64,000 bases of DNA. Origin: Dipteris shenzhenensis (taxonomy: Eukaryota > Polypodiophyta > Polypodiopsida > Gleicheniales). This document shows positions 1-11,740 of this stretch, piece by piece. A program made the position numbers and the translations under genes. Location of the stretch: NCBI GenBank assembly GCA_047967505.1, contig CM106539.1. One strand, 5' to 3'. Numbering within the stretch: position 1 is the stretch's first letter; each line of letters begins with the position of its first letter. Below the pieces are notes generated by a model. That model was given only the letters and a program-made list of their open reading frames with translations, ran no database searches and was not told the origin of the DNA.

Positions 1-787
1 CACCACGACCTCTTTGGCTCCCCCTGCCTCTAGAGTTACCACGTCCTCCTCCAAAGGACTGGTTTTCTTGAGTTTGCTGCATATTTTAATTTCTACCATG
101 GCCTCCAGATTGGCCTCCTCTACCTCTCCCTCTACCTCTTCTAGAATTTGAGTAGAAGACAGTTTCTTTTGAAGTTCCTCCTGAAGAAGATGCACCACCA
201 TTTCTCTGCTCTTCAAAAATTAGAAGAGCAAACAACTCCTCAAAATCAGGAAATTTTTCACGGACGACAATGGATGTCCGGAACTGTGCATAATCTTTTC
301 CTAGACCATTCAAGGTCACAGAAGCTAGATCATCATCTTCCACTGGTGACCCAATGGAAGCAAGTGCATCTGCAATTTTCTTCACCTTCATGTGGTAGTC
401 ATTGATGCTCATATTTTCTCTCTGCACATTGTGCAACTCCTGCTTGAGCTGCATTTTCCTAGCTTGTGTATTTGTGCTGTACATTTTTGCCAAAGTATCC
501 CATGCCTCCTTTGGCGTACTTGCATCCTGAATATGCACAATCATAGAATCCGAAATACTGATAGACAGCCCATACATAACATTTCTGGCTCTCTCATGCC
601 ATCCTTTAAATGCGTGCATTTCCTGTTGATTGGGAACATTAGGAAGAACTGGTTCTTCTTCATTTCCCGTAATGAACTCCCAATAGCCTTTTCCCATAAG
701 AAAATTTGTCATTCTAAACTTCCATGCTTGGAAGTTATTCTTGTAAAGCTTTTCAGTGACAATATGTGAAAGAGAATCAGATGCCAT
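1..787 (-). pseudogene. Copia family A gag, 5' part, cut by window edge
   Basis: Gag (UBN2-type capsid) of a Ty1/Copia retrotransposon, which would package the element RNA into cytoplasmic particles. The start is taken at 787, where the protein begins MASDSLSH; five codons read upstream are leader. Visible family features are the N-terminal LYKNNFQAWKFRM block, the AWDTL helix, the LKQELHNVQRENMSINDY stretch and a Gly/Arg-rich tail. A TAA at 86-88 interrupts the frame where the second copy of this family (near 34.04 kb) has a CAG, and coding sense continues to base 1. The zinc knuckle and pol lie beyond the window. The leader, PBS and 5' LTR follow immediately at higher coordinates. High confidence in family, moderate that it is non-functional. 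Confidence 0.85.
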
Positions 788-1315
788 TACAGAACATTGC
801 AAAAAATTCTGTCACTGCAAAAAACACAGCTTCTGCCTCACACAGGCAAATCTGCAAAACTGACGAAAGTGGTATTTGACCACATAGTCACTTCGTAGTG
901 ATGATTTTGCATGAACAGGCAACAAGGATGATTTTGTAACTCCCAATATCTCTGTGCACAGGCATACGATGCAATTTCTACAGCAACTTTTCACCGACCT
1001 GCAGAGTAGTGGTCGCACAACAAAAACAGGGCCTTTTTCTCAGTGCTTGCAGAGAACTTCTGCCTCCAAAACGGGCCTTGAAATGGCCTCGAATCAAAAA
1101 AATAAAGTCACCAAGGGCTTCGCCTAGTCTCATAGCATATACTTCCCTCTCGCCACACCATTAAGGGTGTGTCAATCTGAGACAATGCACTCTTGTACTT
1201 TTCGACTGTGCTACCTACAGATATTTGCTCCCAAACTCAAAAAAGGAAAGCAACACTGGTCCTCTTACCAGGACATTGTGAACTTGGTTTGCTTTCTTGA
1301 GCTCCTTACCACAAA
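788..1315 (-). other. Family A untranslated leader
   Basis: Sequence between the primer binding site and gag of family A. It has no convincing ORF. The same leader recurs at 16195-16677 (same orientation) and in part at 40307-40550 (opposite orientation), which shows it belongs to the element rather than to host DNA. Confidence 0.75.
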
Positions 1316-1331
1316 CCAGGCTCTGATACCA
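1316..1331 (-). other. Primer binding site, initiator Met tRNA type
   Basis: Read on the minus strand this is TGGTATCAGAGCCTGG, the standard plant Copia PBS complementary to the 3' end of initiator tRNA-Met. It directly abuts the TG end of the LTR at 1332. Confidence 0.9.
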
Positions 1332-1683
1332 TGTTAAGATAGTGGGAGAGAAGGAAGGAGTCTCACTTGTAGCTTTCTCACATACATAATGAGGGAATAC
1401 ACACAAAGGTGGAGGCTAAAAACAATTTTCCTCTTCTTAGTTGTAAAAGCCAAAAGAACTCTAGTACAAAGAAATAGAAGAACCCTATATGTGGGTCTCA
1501 AACCAAACTCAGCTAACTAAGGTGGCATACTAACTAAGCCACGAACTAGAGTACATAAGGATAGCTGTCATCTAGCTATTATTCATGGGCAGTGTACCAA
1601 CCACATGTGCAGCTAACAAGTCGATGACATAAATGCACAACAGTCACCCTGGCATATCACGGGTGGAGCTTGATATCTCAACA
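1332..1683 (-). repeat. Family A 5' LTR (352 bp)
   Basis: Bounded by TG and CA on both strands (plus strand starts TGTTAAGATAG and ends GATATCTCAACA). It matches copies at 16694-17043 and 19383-19735. Its inner edge touches the PBS, so it is the 5' LTR of the element carrying the gag at 1-787. Confidence 0.88.
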
Positions 1684-1714
1684 CCTACTTCATGATGTTG
1701 ATCTTGAGGGAAAA

Positions 1715-1971
1715 TGTTGAGAGTTCACGTTCAACATCATGTGATCATGTGTGCATCGCACCATCATGTGATCATATGTGCATAGCACTAACCTTATAGA
1801 GTGCTATAAAGGAAAGCGTTAGATCTCCTAATCCTAACCCTAAATGGGTTTGTATATGTTCTATTTTTTCAACTAAATCTAGTGTACAATTAGTCATTTG
1901 TGGTGTGCTCTCTAGCTGTGCCCTCTCTCCTCATCTCTACTCTTCTCCTCTCCCCTCTTCATATTTTGTCA
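1715..1971 (+). repeat. LTR-like segment of another Copia family
   Basis: A purine tract (CTTGAGGGAAAA, 1702-1714) precedes a 257-bp block that starts TGTTGAGAG, contains a TATA-like CTATAAAGG near 1801, and ends TTTTGTCA directly before Copia integrase coding sequence. This looks like an LTR fused to the pol fragment after internal deletion. Only one copy is visible, so the ends are tentative. Confidence 0.45.
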
Positions 1972-3601
1972 TGGTGGTATTCCTGAAGAGGCATGGAGTG
2001 GCAAGAAGCCCTCTTACTCTCATGTGTGTATATTTGGGTGTGAGGCATATGTACATGTGCCAAAAGAGCTTCGGAAGAAGCTAGATCCTAAGTCTAGGAA
2101 ATGCATCTTTCTGGCTTATGGTGAAAGTGGAGAGATGGGCTATCGTCTCTGGGATCTAGAAGCAAAGAAGATCATATGTAGCCATGATGTAGCCTTCAAT
2201 GAGAAGAAGATGCATAAGGCACCCATGAGGGATGTGGAAATAAGGAGAATCACTTTCCAAGACATGAATCCACCTGCATATGTTTGTAGACAGCAAGCTG
2301 TCCATGCATCAAATGTGCAAGAAATGGTACGACCAAGTACTCCCATAGGTATATAATCAAGGGTAGATGATGGATCATCTATTGGTGGAAATGATGAGCC
2401 AAATGTGGCTGATATCTAGGTGGGAAAGCAAGCTGAAATTCCCTTGAAAACATCATCTAGAGTGTCTAGACTGCCTGATAGGTTTGTTCCAGGGTAGACT
2501 ATGTGATGCTTACTGATTGCAGGGAGCCTTCTTGCTATAGAGAGGCTATGATGCGCGAGGATCAACACAAGTGGGAGTATGCTATGCAATCAGAGATGAG
2601 TTTACTTATGAAGAATAAGACTTGGGACTTGGTTTCTTTTCCACATGGAAAGAAAACATTGCCATGTAAATGGGTCTACAAGATGAAGGTCACATGTGAT
2701 GATGTGTCTAGGTACAAGGCCCGTTTGGTCGCTAAAGGGTTCAAGCAAGAGAAAGGTGTGGACTTTGATGAGATATTCTCTTTGGTTGTGAAGATGACAA
2801 CTTAGATGCATGCTTGGACTAGTGGCAATAGAGGATATGGAGCTTATGCAGATGGATGTCAAAAAAACTTTCTTGCATGGGGATCTGCATGAGGAAATTT
2901 ACATGGTGCAGTTGGAAGGCTTTGAAGAAAAGGGCAAAGAGCATTTAGTTTACAAGCTGAAGAAGAGTCTCTATGGTCTTAAGCAAGCACCTAGAGAATG
3001 GTATCAGAAGTTTGATGCTTTCATTTGGTCCCAGGGTTTTAGAAGGAGTGAAATTGATCACTACCTCTACACTAAAAGGGCTAAGGATAATAGCCTGATA
3101 CTCCTGGCACTATATGTGGATGATATGCTATTGGCTAGCAACAATACTTATGAGCTAGATGCATTAAAGGCCAAGTTGCATGAGGCCTTTGATATGAAGG
3201 ATTTGGGACTTGCAGGTCATATTCTTAGTATGCGCATCACGCGTTATCGGAGTAGGAAACTCCTTTGGCTTTCACAGAAGGAGTATGTTACAAAAGTATT
3301 GCAGCATTTCAAAATGGAGGGGGGGAAGGAAGTGAGTACTCCATTGCCTCCATATGTGAAACTGAGTCGTACAGATAGTCCCAAATCAGATGAGAAGAGG
3401 GCCATGATGGCCAAGGTTCCTTATGCATCAGCGGTTGGGATTCTTATGTATGCTATGATAGCTACTAGACCAGACATTGCATTTGTAGTGGGAGTTGTCA
3501 GCCGGTATAGGTTGACAAAGCACACTCCCAATTGCATACTTGGATCCATCAATATGAACATGAAAATCAATATCCCAATTGGGAGATATAAGGATGGGTG
3601 A
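1972..3601 (+). pseudogene. Copia pol fragment: integrase C-terminus, RT, start of RNase H
   Basis: Coding remains of a Ty1/Copia polyprotein. 1972-2360 encodes the integrase C-terminal block (IFGCEAYVHVPKELRKKLD then KCIFLAYGESGEMGYRLWD). 2500-2805 encodes the RT start (TWDLVSFPHGKKTLPCKWVYKMK, KARLVAKGFKQEKGVDFDE). 2810-3600 encodes the RT core with [32 protein letters not shown] and the catalytic LYVDDMLLAS. The reading is broken by TAG or TGA codons around 2357-2500 and by a one-base shift near 2800. Sequence resembling the family stops at about 3540, shortly after the ATRPDIAF motif of the RNase H connection, so the 3' end and 3' LTR are missing. Confidence 0.88.
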
Positions 3602-3759
3602 TGTGATTAGGCACCACTTTAAAAGCTCAAAGGCTTGATCGCACTCTTATGTCCATAAGAATTCCACTAATAATTTGTAAAGTGGTTTAGTTATCATTGC
3701 ATACTGTAAGATAAATCTTCTATAATAGCTGGCATGTCCCGTAAAGACCTGTACACCTT
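3602..3759. other. Short unassigned gap
   Basis: I see no coding, repeat or RNA signal between the two oppositely oriented Copia fragments. Confidence 0.4.
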
Positions 3760-4436
3760 GTTTTTCCCACAGTGTTTACAAGCCTTGTACTTGCTCTTTA
3801 AAAACTTCACGCAAGTGCCTCTATATGCATTTTGCCCATTCTTGAAGTGTTCTTTCTTTCCTCTTCTTGTAAGGCACTAATGATGCCTTCTAATGAGGGT
3901 TGAGGAAGATTCTTCAAAGTAGTAACCACATAGTCAAAATCTTGAGGCATGCTCTTTAAAAGCACTGCCATAGCATCATCCCCAGTGACATGGGAATTAA
4001 TTGAAGCTAGTTGTGTCATAATACTTCTCATAGTGTTGACATGAGCAACAACATTATCTCCCTCCATTTTAAGCTCAAAGAACTTAATTTTCAGATTTAA
4101 TTTGGAACTATGAGAGCTAGCACCAAACAATATGTCTAACTTGTGCCATGCTTCAAAAGGGGATTCCAAATCTGAAATGTGGTGTACATAGTCATCACCC
4201 AAACCTAATGAAATGATGGCATAGGCTTTCTTAATTCTTTTTGCATCTGCAGGTGTAGAAGTAGAGTCAGTGGCCTTTCCTTTACCTTTTGTTGTAGTTG
4301 ATTCACCATCCTGAGAGGTTTGAGTTCCTTCCTTGACTAAGTCCCATAGATTTTCCTTCATAAGCATAAACTTTATCTTCATCTGCCAAGTATGGAAGCC
4401 TTGGCTATTGAACTTGTCAATTTTATAAGTAGCCAT
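3760..4436 (-). pseudogene. Copia family F gag with zinc-knuckle start
   Basis: Gag of a second Copia family. The ATG is at 4436 (MATYKIDKFNSQGFHTWQMK). The ORF is open for 209 residues: N-terminal block with LWDLVKEGTQ, Lys/Ser-rich linker, FEAWHKLDILFGASSHSSKL, and a C-terminal EEERKNTSRMGK. After the stop at 3807, the first half of a CCHC knuckle (CKHCGK) is readable in another frame down to 3760, then element sequence ends. Only the 5' part of the element remains: gag, leader, PBS and a partial LTR. Confidence 0.85.
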
Positions 4437-5367
4437 GAGAGGGTCTTACCTTTGTTAGGGAGTGTCTACTCTCTTACAAAATGACTAATCTTGTTGAACA
4501 AAGAAATCTCCCTCACCATACAAATGTAGATTGTAAGAGATAAATTTAGAGAATCCTAATTGCTTAGCATATTCATACCCTATTGGCTTCTCCTAAAGTT
4601 TCTTGGCTGGGGTCTTCTTCACTTTGAATTTTGTCCTTCTTGTAGTATTCTTCAAGTGATTAGCATTAGAAGAACCTTTAGAGCTTGGCATTTTGACAAA
4701 AGATCAGTCCCAACTGAATTTCAAACTAAAAATGCATTCTCTGATCTCTGTACTCTGGCATTACTTCAATCCTCAAGCATCACTCTAGCATTTACTCTAG
4801 CATCAAATGTCCAAAACTGTCAAAAATGCATTGCAGTAGACTAGCTCAACTTAAGGGCACAATTCACACAACTGAAGAAGATTTTGAGATGGATTTCTAT
4901 GCAAAACTAAAGCTTGAATACCCAAGTAAGTTCACCATGAGCATTGCTGAAATAGTGAGACTTTTTGTCTGGGAGAGTTGCGCCTTCTTCGACTGTCTTT
5001 TCTCTGATTTCTCCTTGCTCTAGCAAGCATTGGCCTTCACAACTCATTAGTAGTAGGCTCTAGGCATGGACCAACTTGTGCTAGGAGGGCTCAGGCAATG
5101 GTTAAGTAGAATAGTAGAATTGCGCATTTTTTTGTCTCAAATTTCTTGAATCAGCGCAGGTGGAATACACCATATCTAGGGAAATGCTCTAGGCCAAAGG
5201 AGTGCCCCATAGTGGAGAAACTCTAGCTGGAAGGGCTTGTAAAAGTCGCAAGGAATGGGGAGAACAGAGCTAAGCATATTCTGAGAAGGAAGGAGGAAGA
5301 AAGCTCAAAAAGAGGTGTTGGAGAAGATGATGAGGTGGCACTAACAAAATGAGTTCTACAAAGCCTA
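4437..5367 (-). other. Family F leader region
   Basis: About 930 bp between the gag start and the PBS of family F. Short ORFs occur but none shows a recognisable motif. Treated as element leader by position only. Confidence 0.5.
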
Positions 5368-5384
5368 CCAACTCTGATACCAAA
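5368..5384 (-). other. Primer binding site of family F
   Basis: On the minus strand the segment reads TTTGGTATCAGAGTTGG, an initiator Met tRNA type PBS, and it abuts the LTR start at 5385. Confidence 0.82.
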
Positions 5385-5555
5385 TGTAAAGGAGTGTAGG
5401 GTAGAAGAGATGCATCATGGCACAAAGAGTGAGAGCACAAGTGAGGCAAAATCCATGTATTAGAATGAAGGAATGACCTCCATTTTATAGAAAGAGAGGA
5501 TGGTGTAGGCACCTCCCCTAAATCAGTGGCCATCAGCCCCTACATCAGTGGTATT
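5385..5555 (-). repeat. Family F LTR, truncated
   Basis: Plus-strand sequence starting TGTAAAGGAGTGTAGGGTAGAAG, similar along its length to the 361-bp LTR at 39946-40306 (shared CACCTCCCCTA and CAGCCCCTACATCA blocks). It stops at about 5555, where RT coding sequence of element G begins, so it is cut at a junction between two elements. Confidence 0.7.
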
Positions 5556-6700
5556 GTCTTCCCCTTGAACTTTGTAGTAGAGAGTATGATCTGCATTGGA
5601 TTTCATGTATCCCAGATCAGAAAAATACTTGTCGATTCTGCTATACCAACTTTTGGGTGCTTGCTTTAAGCCATGGAGACTTTTCTTAAGATGACAAACC
5701 TTATTCTCATTTCTTGGTTCTCAACATAACCTGTTGGTTGCTGCATGTAGACTTCCTCATCTAGATAACCATTGAGAAATGCATTCTTGACATTGAGATG
5801 GTACACATTCCATCTGCTAAGTGTCGCTAGTGATATCAAGAGTCATATGGAATCCATCTTTGCTACTGGAGCATAAGTCTCATCATACTGTTGACCAAAT
5901 TGTTGTGCAAATCCTTTTGCAACTAGTCTAGCTTTGTATCTTTGAATACTTCCATTTGGAGTGTACTTCACTTTGTATATCTATTTGTTTGCTATGGCCT
6001 TCTTTCCTAGTGGAAGGTCGCATATTCCCAAGTATTATTCTTATACAAAGCATCCATTTCTTCATTCATAGCAGTTTGCTGTTCTGACTTGTCTACTACA
6101 TCTTCAAAGTACACTGGCTCTTTTATAGCCATGATGGTAGTCATAAGAGGTGGTTTCAACCTGAATTGCTTTGCCTTTCTAAGCATATGGTCAATTTGGC
6201 TGGAGGTTTGCTTTCCCTAGTAGACCGTCTAAGCTGATGTGGCTCTACTTGGGGTGTTATTGGCCATTCTTGCTCTTCTTCATCAACCATTTCTATAGAT
6301 GACTATGAAATCGGTACCTCTATCTCCTGTGCATTTGAGGTTTCCATTCTGATTCCTCATCAAAGATTACATCTCTAGAGCTAATGACCTTGTGGTTGAT
6401 GGGATCATACAACTTGTATGCTTTGCTTTCTTCAGAGTAGCCAACCATGATACATTTACATGACTTCACATCTGTTTTCCTATGATGATCATCATGTATG
6501 TGGGCATATGCTATTTGCAACCAAATATGCAGAGATGCCCAATGTGTGGCTTGTGTCTAGTGAATCCTTGAGAAGGTGTCATACCCTGCATCGGTTCAGT
6601 AGGAAGCTGATTAAGCAAGTAGTTTGCAGTGGCTATTACTTCTGCTCAATACTGATTCAGAAGATACTTTTCACTAAGCATTGCTCTAGGACTGTCTGCT
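5556..6700 (-). pseudogene. Copia element G, 3' portion: integrase C-terminus to RT
   Basis: Minus-strand continuation of the Copia copy interrupted by the LINE. From high to low coordinates it reads: end of the integrase core (alanine-rich ADSPRAMLSE), the integrase C-terminal block (KCIMVGYSEESKAYKLYDP and SSRDVIFDEE, 6320-6520), then RT with NAFLNGYLDEEVYMQQPTGY and KAPK-type motifs down to about 5560. Several stops and shifts break the frame. Together with 12889-14742 it makes one element whose 5' end and RNase H are missing. Confidence 0.82.
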
Positions 6701-6712
6701 AAAGTACCATTC
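6701..6712. repeat. LINE target-site duplication, left copy
   Basis: AAAGTACCATTC occurs here and again at 12877-12888 after the poly(A). The interrupted Copia frame joins exactly across the two copies. Confidence 0.88.
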
Positions 6713-6720
6713 ATTTAGGT

Positions 6721-8543
6721 GTGAGGCTCTTTGTGAAAATCCATGAGCTGAGACCTAGCCTAAGAGAAAGTTCAAAGCCAATGGAGATAGATGACAATGA
6801 AGGAGACGAGGATGGAGGTATTAAGACTAGATTCCTCTGCCCACCACTTAGATCTAACATTGGAAATGACCTTGGAAAAGACTATGATGATGACATGGAA
6901 GCAGCTTATAGAAGTGATGGCTTGACTCGTTAGGATCTTTGATCCCATCCAAAGTGGTCTGTTGATTTGGCATTTGAAGAGAAAACATTCACAGTTGAAT
7001 GCCGCTAGTCGATGCTGAAAAGTGACACCCGGGCCCTTAGGCAAGTCAGAGTAACTTCCAACTTGAAAGAAGCTCCAGCACCACAGGATAGGAATAGACA
7101 CTCCCCGTCAACTTACAGAGTTGGGAGAGGGGGGGACCATGGTATCTTACACAGCAGCAGTGCAAAAAGCTAGAGGAGGGTTCTTCTCCCTCCCAGCAAG
7201 AAAGGATACTACTTCTCGCTTTGCCAAACCTGGATGGACAGAAGACAAAGACAAGGAAGGATGTGACAGTCCCACTACAAATCTACAAGAAATCAGAGAA
7301 CTCCAATGTAGAATTCAAGAACCTGAGTGAGGTGAAAGACAAAAGGGAAGGGCTGGTGACAAAGAAGTAAAGAAGGAGCTATTCCTTCCAGAGGATTTCC
7401 AAGCGCAAGCGCAAACCAAAGAGACCCCCGAAGCAGGAATGACTGGGTGCATGGGAGAGAAAAAGAAGAAACTGAAAAGCACTTTCATGGCGAGAAAGAA
7501 AAGTATGACCCATAGGTCCCAAACAACAGTTCCAAACCTGTTGAAGAGAAAGAGTATTGCTGGTGAGAGCCAAAAATGTGCAAGAGGTAAGCAAATCGCT
7601 ACCTTTATCAACGAAGATCTTCTGTCTAATTCTATTGAATGGCTTAGCACCCATGCTCTAATAGGATTCCTTCCACCCTAGACCTCCTTTAGCTTTCATT
7701 AAGAGTTGGGTGAGAACAAACTGGGTGAGACAAGGTATCACTGTTACCAATGTTAGATTTCTTAGGAAAGTTTTTTTTGTCTTCCTCTTTGAGCTCCTAG
7801 CACAACCTCCAAGGCTCTCAACTGTACTCTGTGGACTATCAGACACCAACCTCTCTACTTAGAGAAGTGGAAGTAGAACTTCAATTTTGATCTACCTAGG
7901 TCCACCATTACCCTTGTGTGGGTTGAGCTCCCAGATCTGTGCCTCTCTCTCTGCAACCAAATAGCCTCTCTGTGTAGTGTTTTGGGTAAGATAGAGTTGA
8001 GAAAGAAAATTTTATTAATCCCAGAGCTTATCCTCAGGTTTGTATCAAAATGGACATTGCTGAGGATCTACCCAGCACCTTGGTAATGGTGAATAGGAAT
8101 GGTAGTGTGTACAGAGAGCAGCCCCTTCTCTATAAAAATCTCCCAAACTCCTGCTTCCTCTGTGGACTATCAATCATGTAGTTTAAAACTGCCCACAGAG
8201 GAGGGCCAAAGCTATAAACCCAAGGATTTTCCTACACCTATCAATAGTAAGCAAACTGAAAGATGGATCCCCAAGGTCCCAGCTACTTCTGAAAAAATCG
8301 TTCTCTCTAGAAGGAAGATCCTGCCAAGCCCTTACTCTCTCTTAACAAAGGCAAAGAGAAGCTAAATGACTCTCTAGCACTTAACAATGCATTTGATTCC
8401 CTAGTAGAGAGTGAAACTGAAGAGTGGATAAAGAAAAATCAGAATATGGATCTAGATTCTCAAATAGAGCCAGGCTGGTGGTCAAAGGATTTTGAAGAGG
8501 ACATCAATAGAGAGGATGAGATGACCTCTTCCCAAGATCAGTG
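6721..8543 (+). pseudogene. LINE ORF1 remains
   Basis: RNA-binding ORF1 region of the LINE. 6721-6933 encodes an acidic N-terminus; 7121-7330 contains VSYTAAVQKARGG, typical of plant LINE ORF1 beginnings. Near 8050-8180, VNRNGSVYREQPLLYKNLPN followed by CFLCG resembles the DUF4283 and CCHC-type end of such proteins. The rest is broken by multiple stops and shifts (for example around 6930 and 7330). Moderate confidence, because ORF1 is poorly conserved. Confidence 0.65.
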
Positions 8544-8714
8544 AGGAAGACCTAGAAGTGGATCAAGATATGGTCATAGATATGGAAAAGGAAACTATGG
8601 ATCAAGGCAAGGATTTTACTCAAGTGCAAAGCAAGAGAAAGCTCTCTCAAGGAAAAAGTGCTTCCCCCTGGATCAATAGCCCCAATCCCAGGGCCAGAAA
8701 GGGAACCAAAAATA

Positions 8715-9571
8715 ATGTCAAGTAAACCAATAGCCATCCTCTCCCTCAATGTCAGAGGACTCACTGACCCTGGCAGAGGAGAAGAGTTAGCTTATTGACT
8801 GAGAACCACAACACTCTTTCCCCTACTTTCTTTACTTTATAAGAAGTTAAAATCTTTGGACCCTTTCTAGAGAAGAGACTTATAGCTATTGACAAGAGAA
8901 GGAAATGGTTCTTCACTCAGCATGAGGAGGGAGGAAAGGGTGGACTAGCAATCGGGATACTCTCTAACTATGCTCGTGAAATACTAGGTGTTGAACCGGA
9001 TACATAGAACAGATGGGTTATGCTCAAATGCACTCTACAGGGTCAGTCTTTCACTGTGGTTTCCTTATATGCCCCTAACAGTACTCAGGAAAGAATGGTG
9101 AAATGGGAATCACTACTACTTGTAGGAAATAAATGTTTTGTGGTGGGGGATTTTAACATGGTGGAAAGTTCCACTGACAAATGGATGGGTGAAGGAATAG
9201 TAATCAGAGGCAGGGAACTAACTCTTTGGGAGGATCTGAAAGAAGAACTAAATCTTGTGGAGATGGGGATGAGAGATACCTTCACTTGGTCCAATAGCCA
9301 AGTTGGAGCCAACAGAAGAGAGGCTCGATTGGATAGGATCTATGCTTCTCAAGAACTAGTAAGGCTGACTCTTCAGACTCAAGTCTTCTCCTCTCTTTTT
9401 CTTTCTAATCACAAGCCAATCCTTCTCAAATGTGACTTTGGCCCTGGTCAAAAAACCACATCATGGTTTAAGGCTGATTCTAAGTTCTTTGATTTGAAAA
9501 GTGTCCAAGAAGGTGTTATAGCAATTTGGCTGATGGCCTTCACTGATTCTATCTCAGTCAGTGACTCCTAA
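8715..9571 (+). pseudogene. LINE ORF2 endonuclease domain
   Basis: Start of ORF2 with ATG at 8715 followed by KPIAILSLNVRGLTDPGRG, the N-terminal strand of the exonuclease-endonuclease-phosphatase fold. After a broken stretch (about 8800-9010) the 9020-9571 ORF carries VVSLYAPN, the metal-site GDFNMV, FTWSN, ARLDRIYAS and SNHKPILL (relatives have SDH there). This domain nicks target DNA. The SDH-to-SNH change and upstream stops suggest loss of activity. Confidence 0.85.
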
Positions 9572-11740
9572 TGTATAGCAGTTGAACAAACTCAAAGACT
9601 GCTTAGAAAAGCTAGAAGGGACAGAGCTAAAATAAGGGCTAAGAGAATGGACAACATTCAGGACATGATTGTTTCCTTGGAGACCTTAGCTAGATAGGGG
9701 AATCCACAGGCCCAAGCTGACTTGGTTCTGAAAAGAAACGAACTTAGAATTCAAGAACAGATTTTTCTGAATTATTCCAAAATATACTTCAGGGATTGGT
9801 GGGTTGGTAAAACTGAGAGACCTACCAAAGAGTACTTCAATCTTATTAGAAGGAAAAGGCCTAATGAAGATATTCACCTTCTTTGAAGAGCTGACAACTC
9901 TTGTGCTCTATCTACTGAGAGGAGAATATTGATCTCATCCATCTCCACTTTCATAACCTACTATCTTCCACTATACAAGTAGACACTAAAGTGATCAAGG
10001 CTAGGGAACTATGCAAGGAAGCTAGAAAGAACACTGTACTCAGCTTTGATAACAAGTACTTGGAAAAATATCTGTTCATTGATGAACTCTTTGAAGCTGT
10101 TAAGGTGATGGCAGATGGCAAAACACCAAGAGAAGATGGACTACCAATTGAATTCTACAAAAAAATCTAGCCCAATGTTGGTCCCTACCTCCTACTGTTA
10201 TGGCAAGAGAGTGTCAATAATGGGAATCTGCCTACTCATATTAATGGGGGTGTGATTAAACTTATTCCTAAGGAAGGATATAAGGACGAGCTAAGAGACT
10301 AGAGACCTCTCACTATGCTTAACTACAACTATAAATTTTTTGCTAAAGCACTGGCTCTGAGAGTTAAGAATAGAATGGCCAAGTGGATACTTCCAGAACA
10401 GAAAGGCTTCATAAATTGTAGACATCTTCTTGAAGCCATCATCAATATCTGGGAGGGATGTGAGTAGGCCAGAGAAACAAAGTAGGACATCTATTTTCTA
10501 AAGTTGACTTTGACAAAGCATATGATGGACTTGAATGGGACTTCATCATCCAGACTTTGGATGATATGGGTCTTGGCCCCCTGTTCATCTCTTATATCAA
10601 ACTCCTTCTCACTAATGCTACGGCCAAGATTTGTGTTAATGGGATCATGAGTCAACCCTTTGTCCTTAAAAGGTCTATAAGACATGGTTTCCCTATTGCT
10701 CCTCTACTTTTTGCAATTACTACAGACTCATTAGGGTGGCTTCTTCAACATCAAAGTCAAGAAGGAAAGGTGAAAGGCATTGAGTTACCCTCTGGCAAGC
10801 ACCTTATATGCCAATAGTTTGCTAATGATACAAACTTAACCCTCAGGAATGGTACTCAAGATATCAAAAAGGCTATGGAGTCCTTAGAGATCTTTTGTAA
10901 AGCTTCTCGGTCCAAAATCAATCACTCCAAAACTAGATATGCAACTCTCAAAGGGGATGAGATGAATAGGCTTTCTTGGAAGAGATGGGCTACCAGAGAA
11001 TCAAACATGGCACGGGTCTTCATATTACTAGGTATCCCCATGGGTTTTGACATTTCCCTCAAACAGAGATGGGATTGGTTCTTGAACAGGTTTCAAAACA
11101 AGATTGAGAAATGGAGAGGGTTCTAGGCTAGTCTAGCTAGAAGAAGAAGTGTTCTCAACCACTGCATATACGCTAATGTCATATTCTACCTCACTTCTTG
11201 GTCCCCTTCTAGAACTCAAATTGACAGGTTTATAAAAATTTGTAGGTCTTTTCTTTGGGGTGGCAAGCTAGCCAAGGTCAGCAGATGGGATTTTTGTATC
11301 AAATCCAAGCAGGAAGGAGGCTTAGATGTTATTGATATAGAGCAGGCTGCTCTAAAACTCTCCTCAACTTGGATAATTAAAGCAATCCTACACCCTCTTG
11401 AGGATTGGGCTCAAATCCTTCTAAAGAATGTCGCTCCCTAAGACCTCTGAGAGCTCCCAAGTGGAAAAAGTACCCTATGCTTTCAGTTATATGTAACCCT
11501 AAACCCTGCAAACCTAAAGGCAGTCAGCTTTGGATCTCACTATGGATAGCCTTTAAAGGAATTAAAAGCCAAATTGTCTTTTCTAGAAAAGGAGCTTTTA
11601 TGACATTAGACTCAATTTGGGTCTCTATTATCTTCAAGGATGCTGTTCTTTCTTATGAAGACTTTGCTAAGGCTGATCTACTCTTCAAAAAGGGACTACA
11701 ATGCTGGGTTAGCTTTAGAATAGAGTTGAACTAAGATGGA
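9572..11740 (+). pseudogene. LINE ORF2 reverse transcriptase domain
   Basis: Reverse transcriptase of the LINE in several frames. Motifs: DGLPIEFYK near 10135, VIKLIPKEG then RPLTMLNYNYKFFAKALALRV (10250-10360), EQKGFI at about 10400, VDFDKAYDGLEWDF (10503-10545), the GIMSQPF and IAPLLFAI region (10640-10720), and the catalytic box as FANDT near 10820 where active enzymes have F(A/V)DD. A TAG at 10300-10302 sits at the conserved Trp before RPL. Sequence to 11740 is the thumb and connection region (FLNRFQNKIEKWRGF, FLWGGKLAKVSRWDFCIKSK). Confidence 0.87.

Noticed and set aside
148-769. Plus-strand ORFs across the family A gag
   Set aside because: They are antisense shadows of the minus-strand gag, which has clear capsid motifs.
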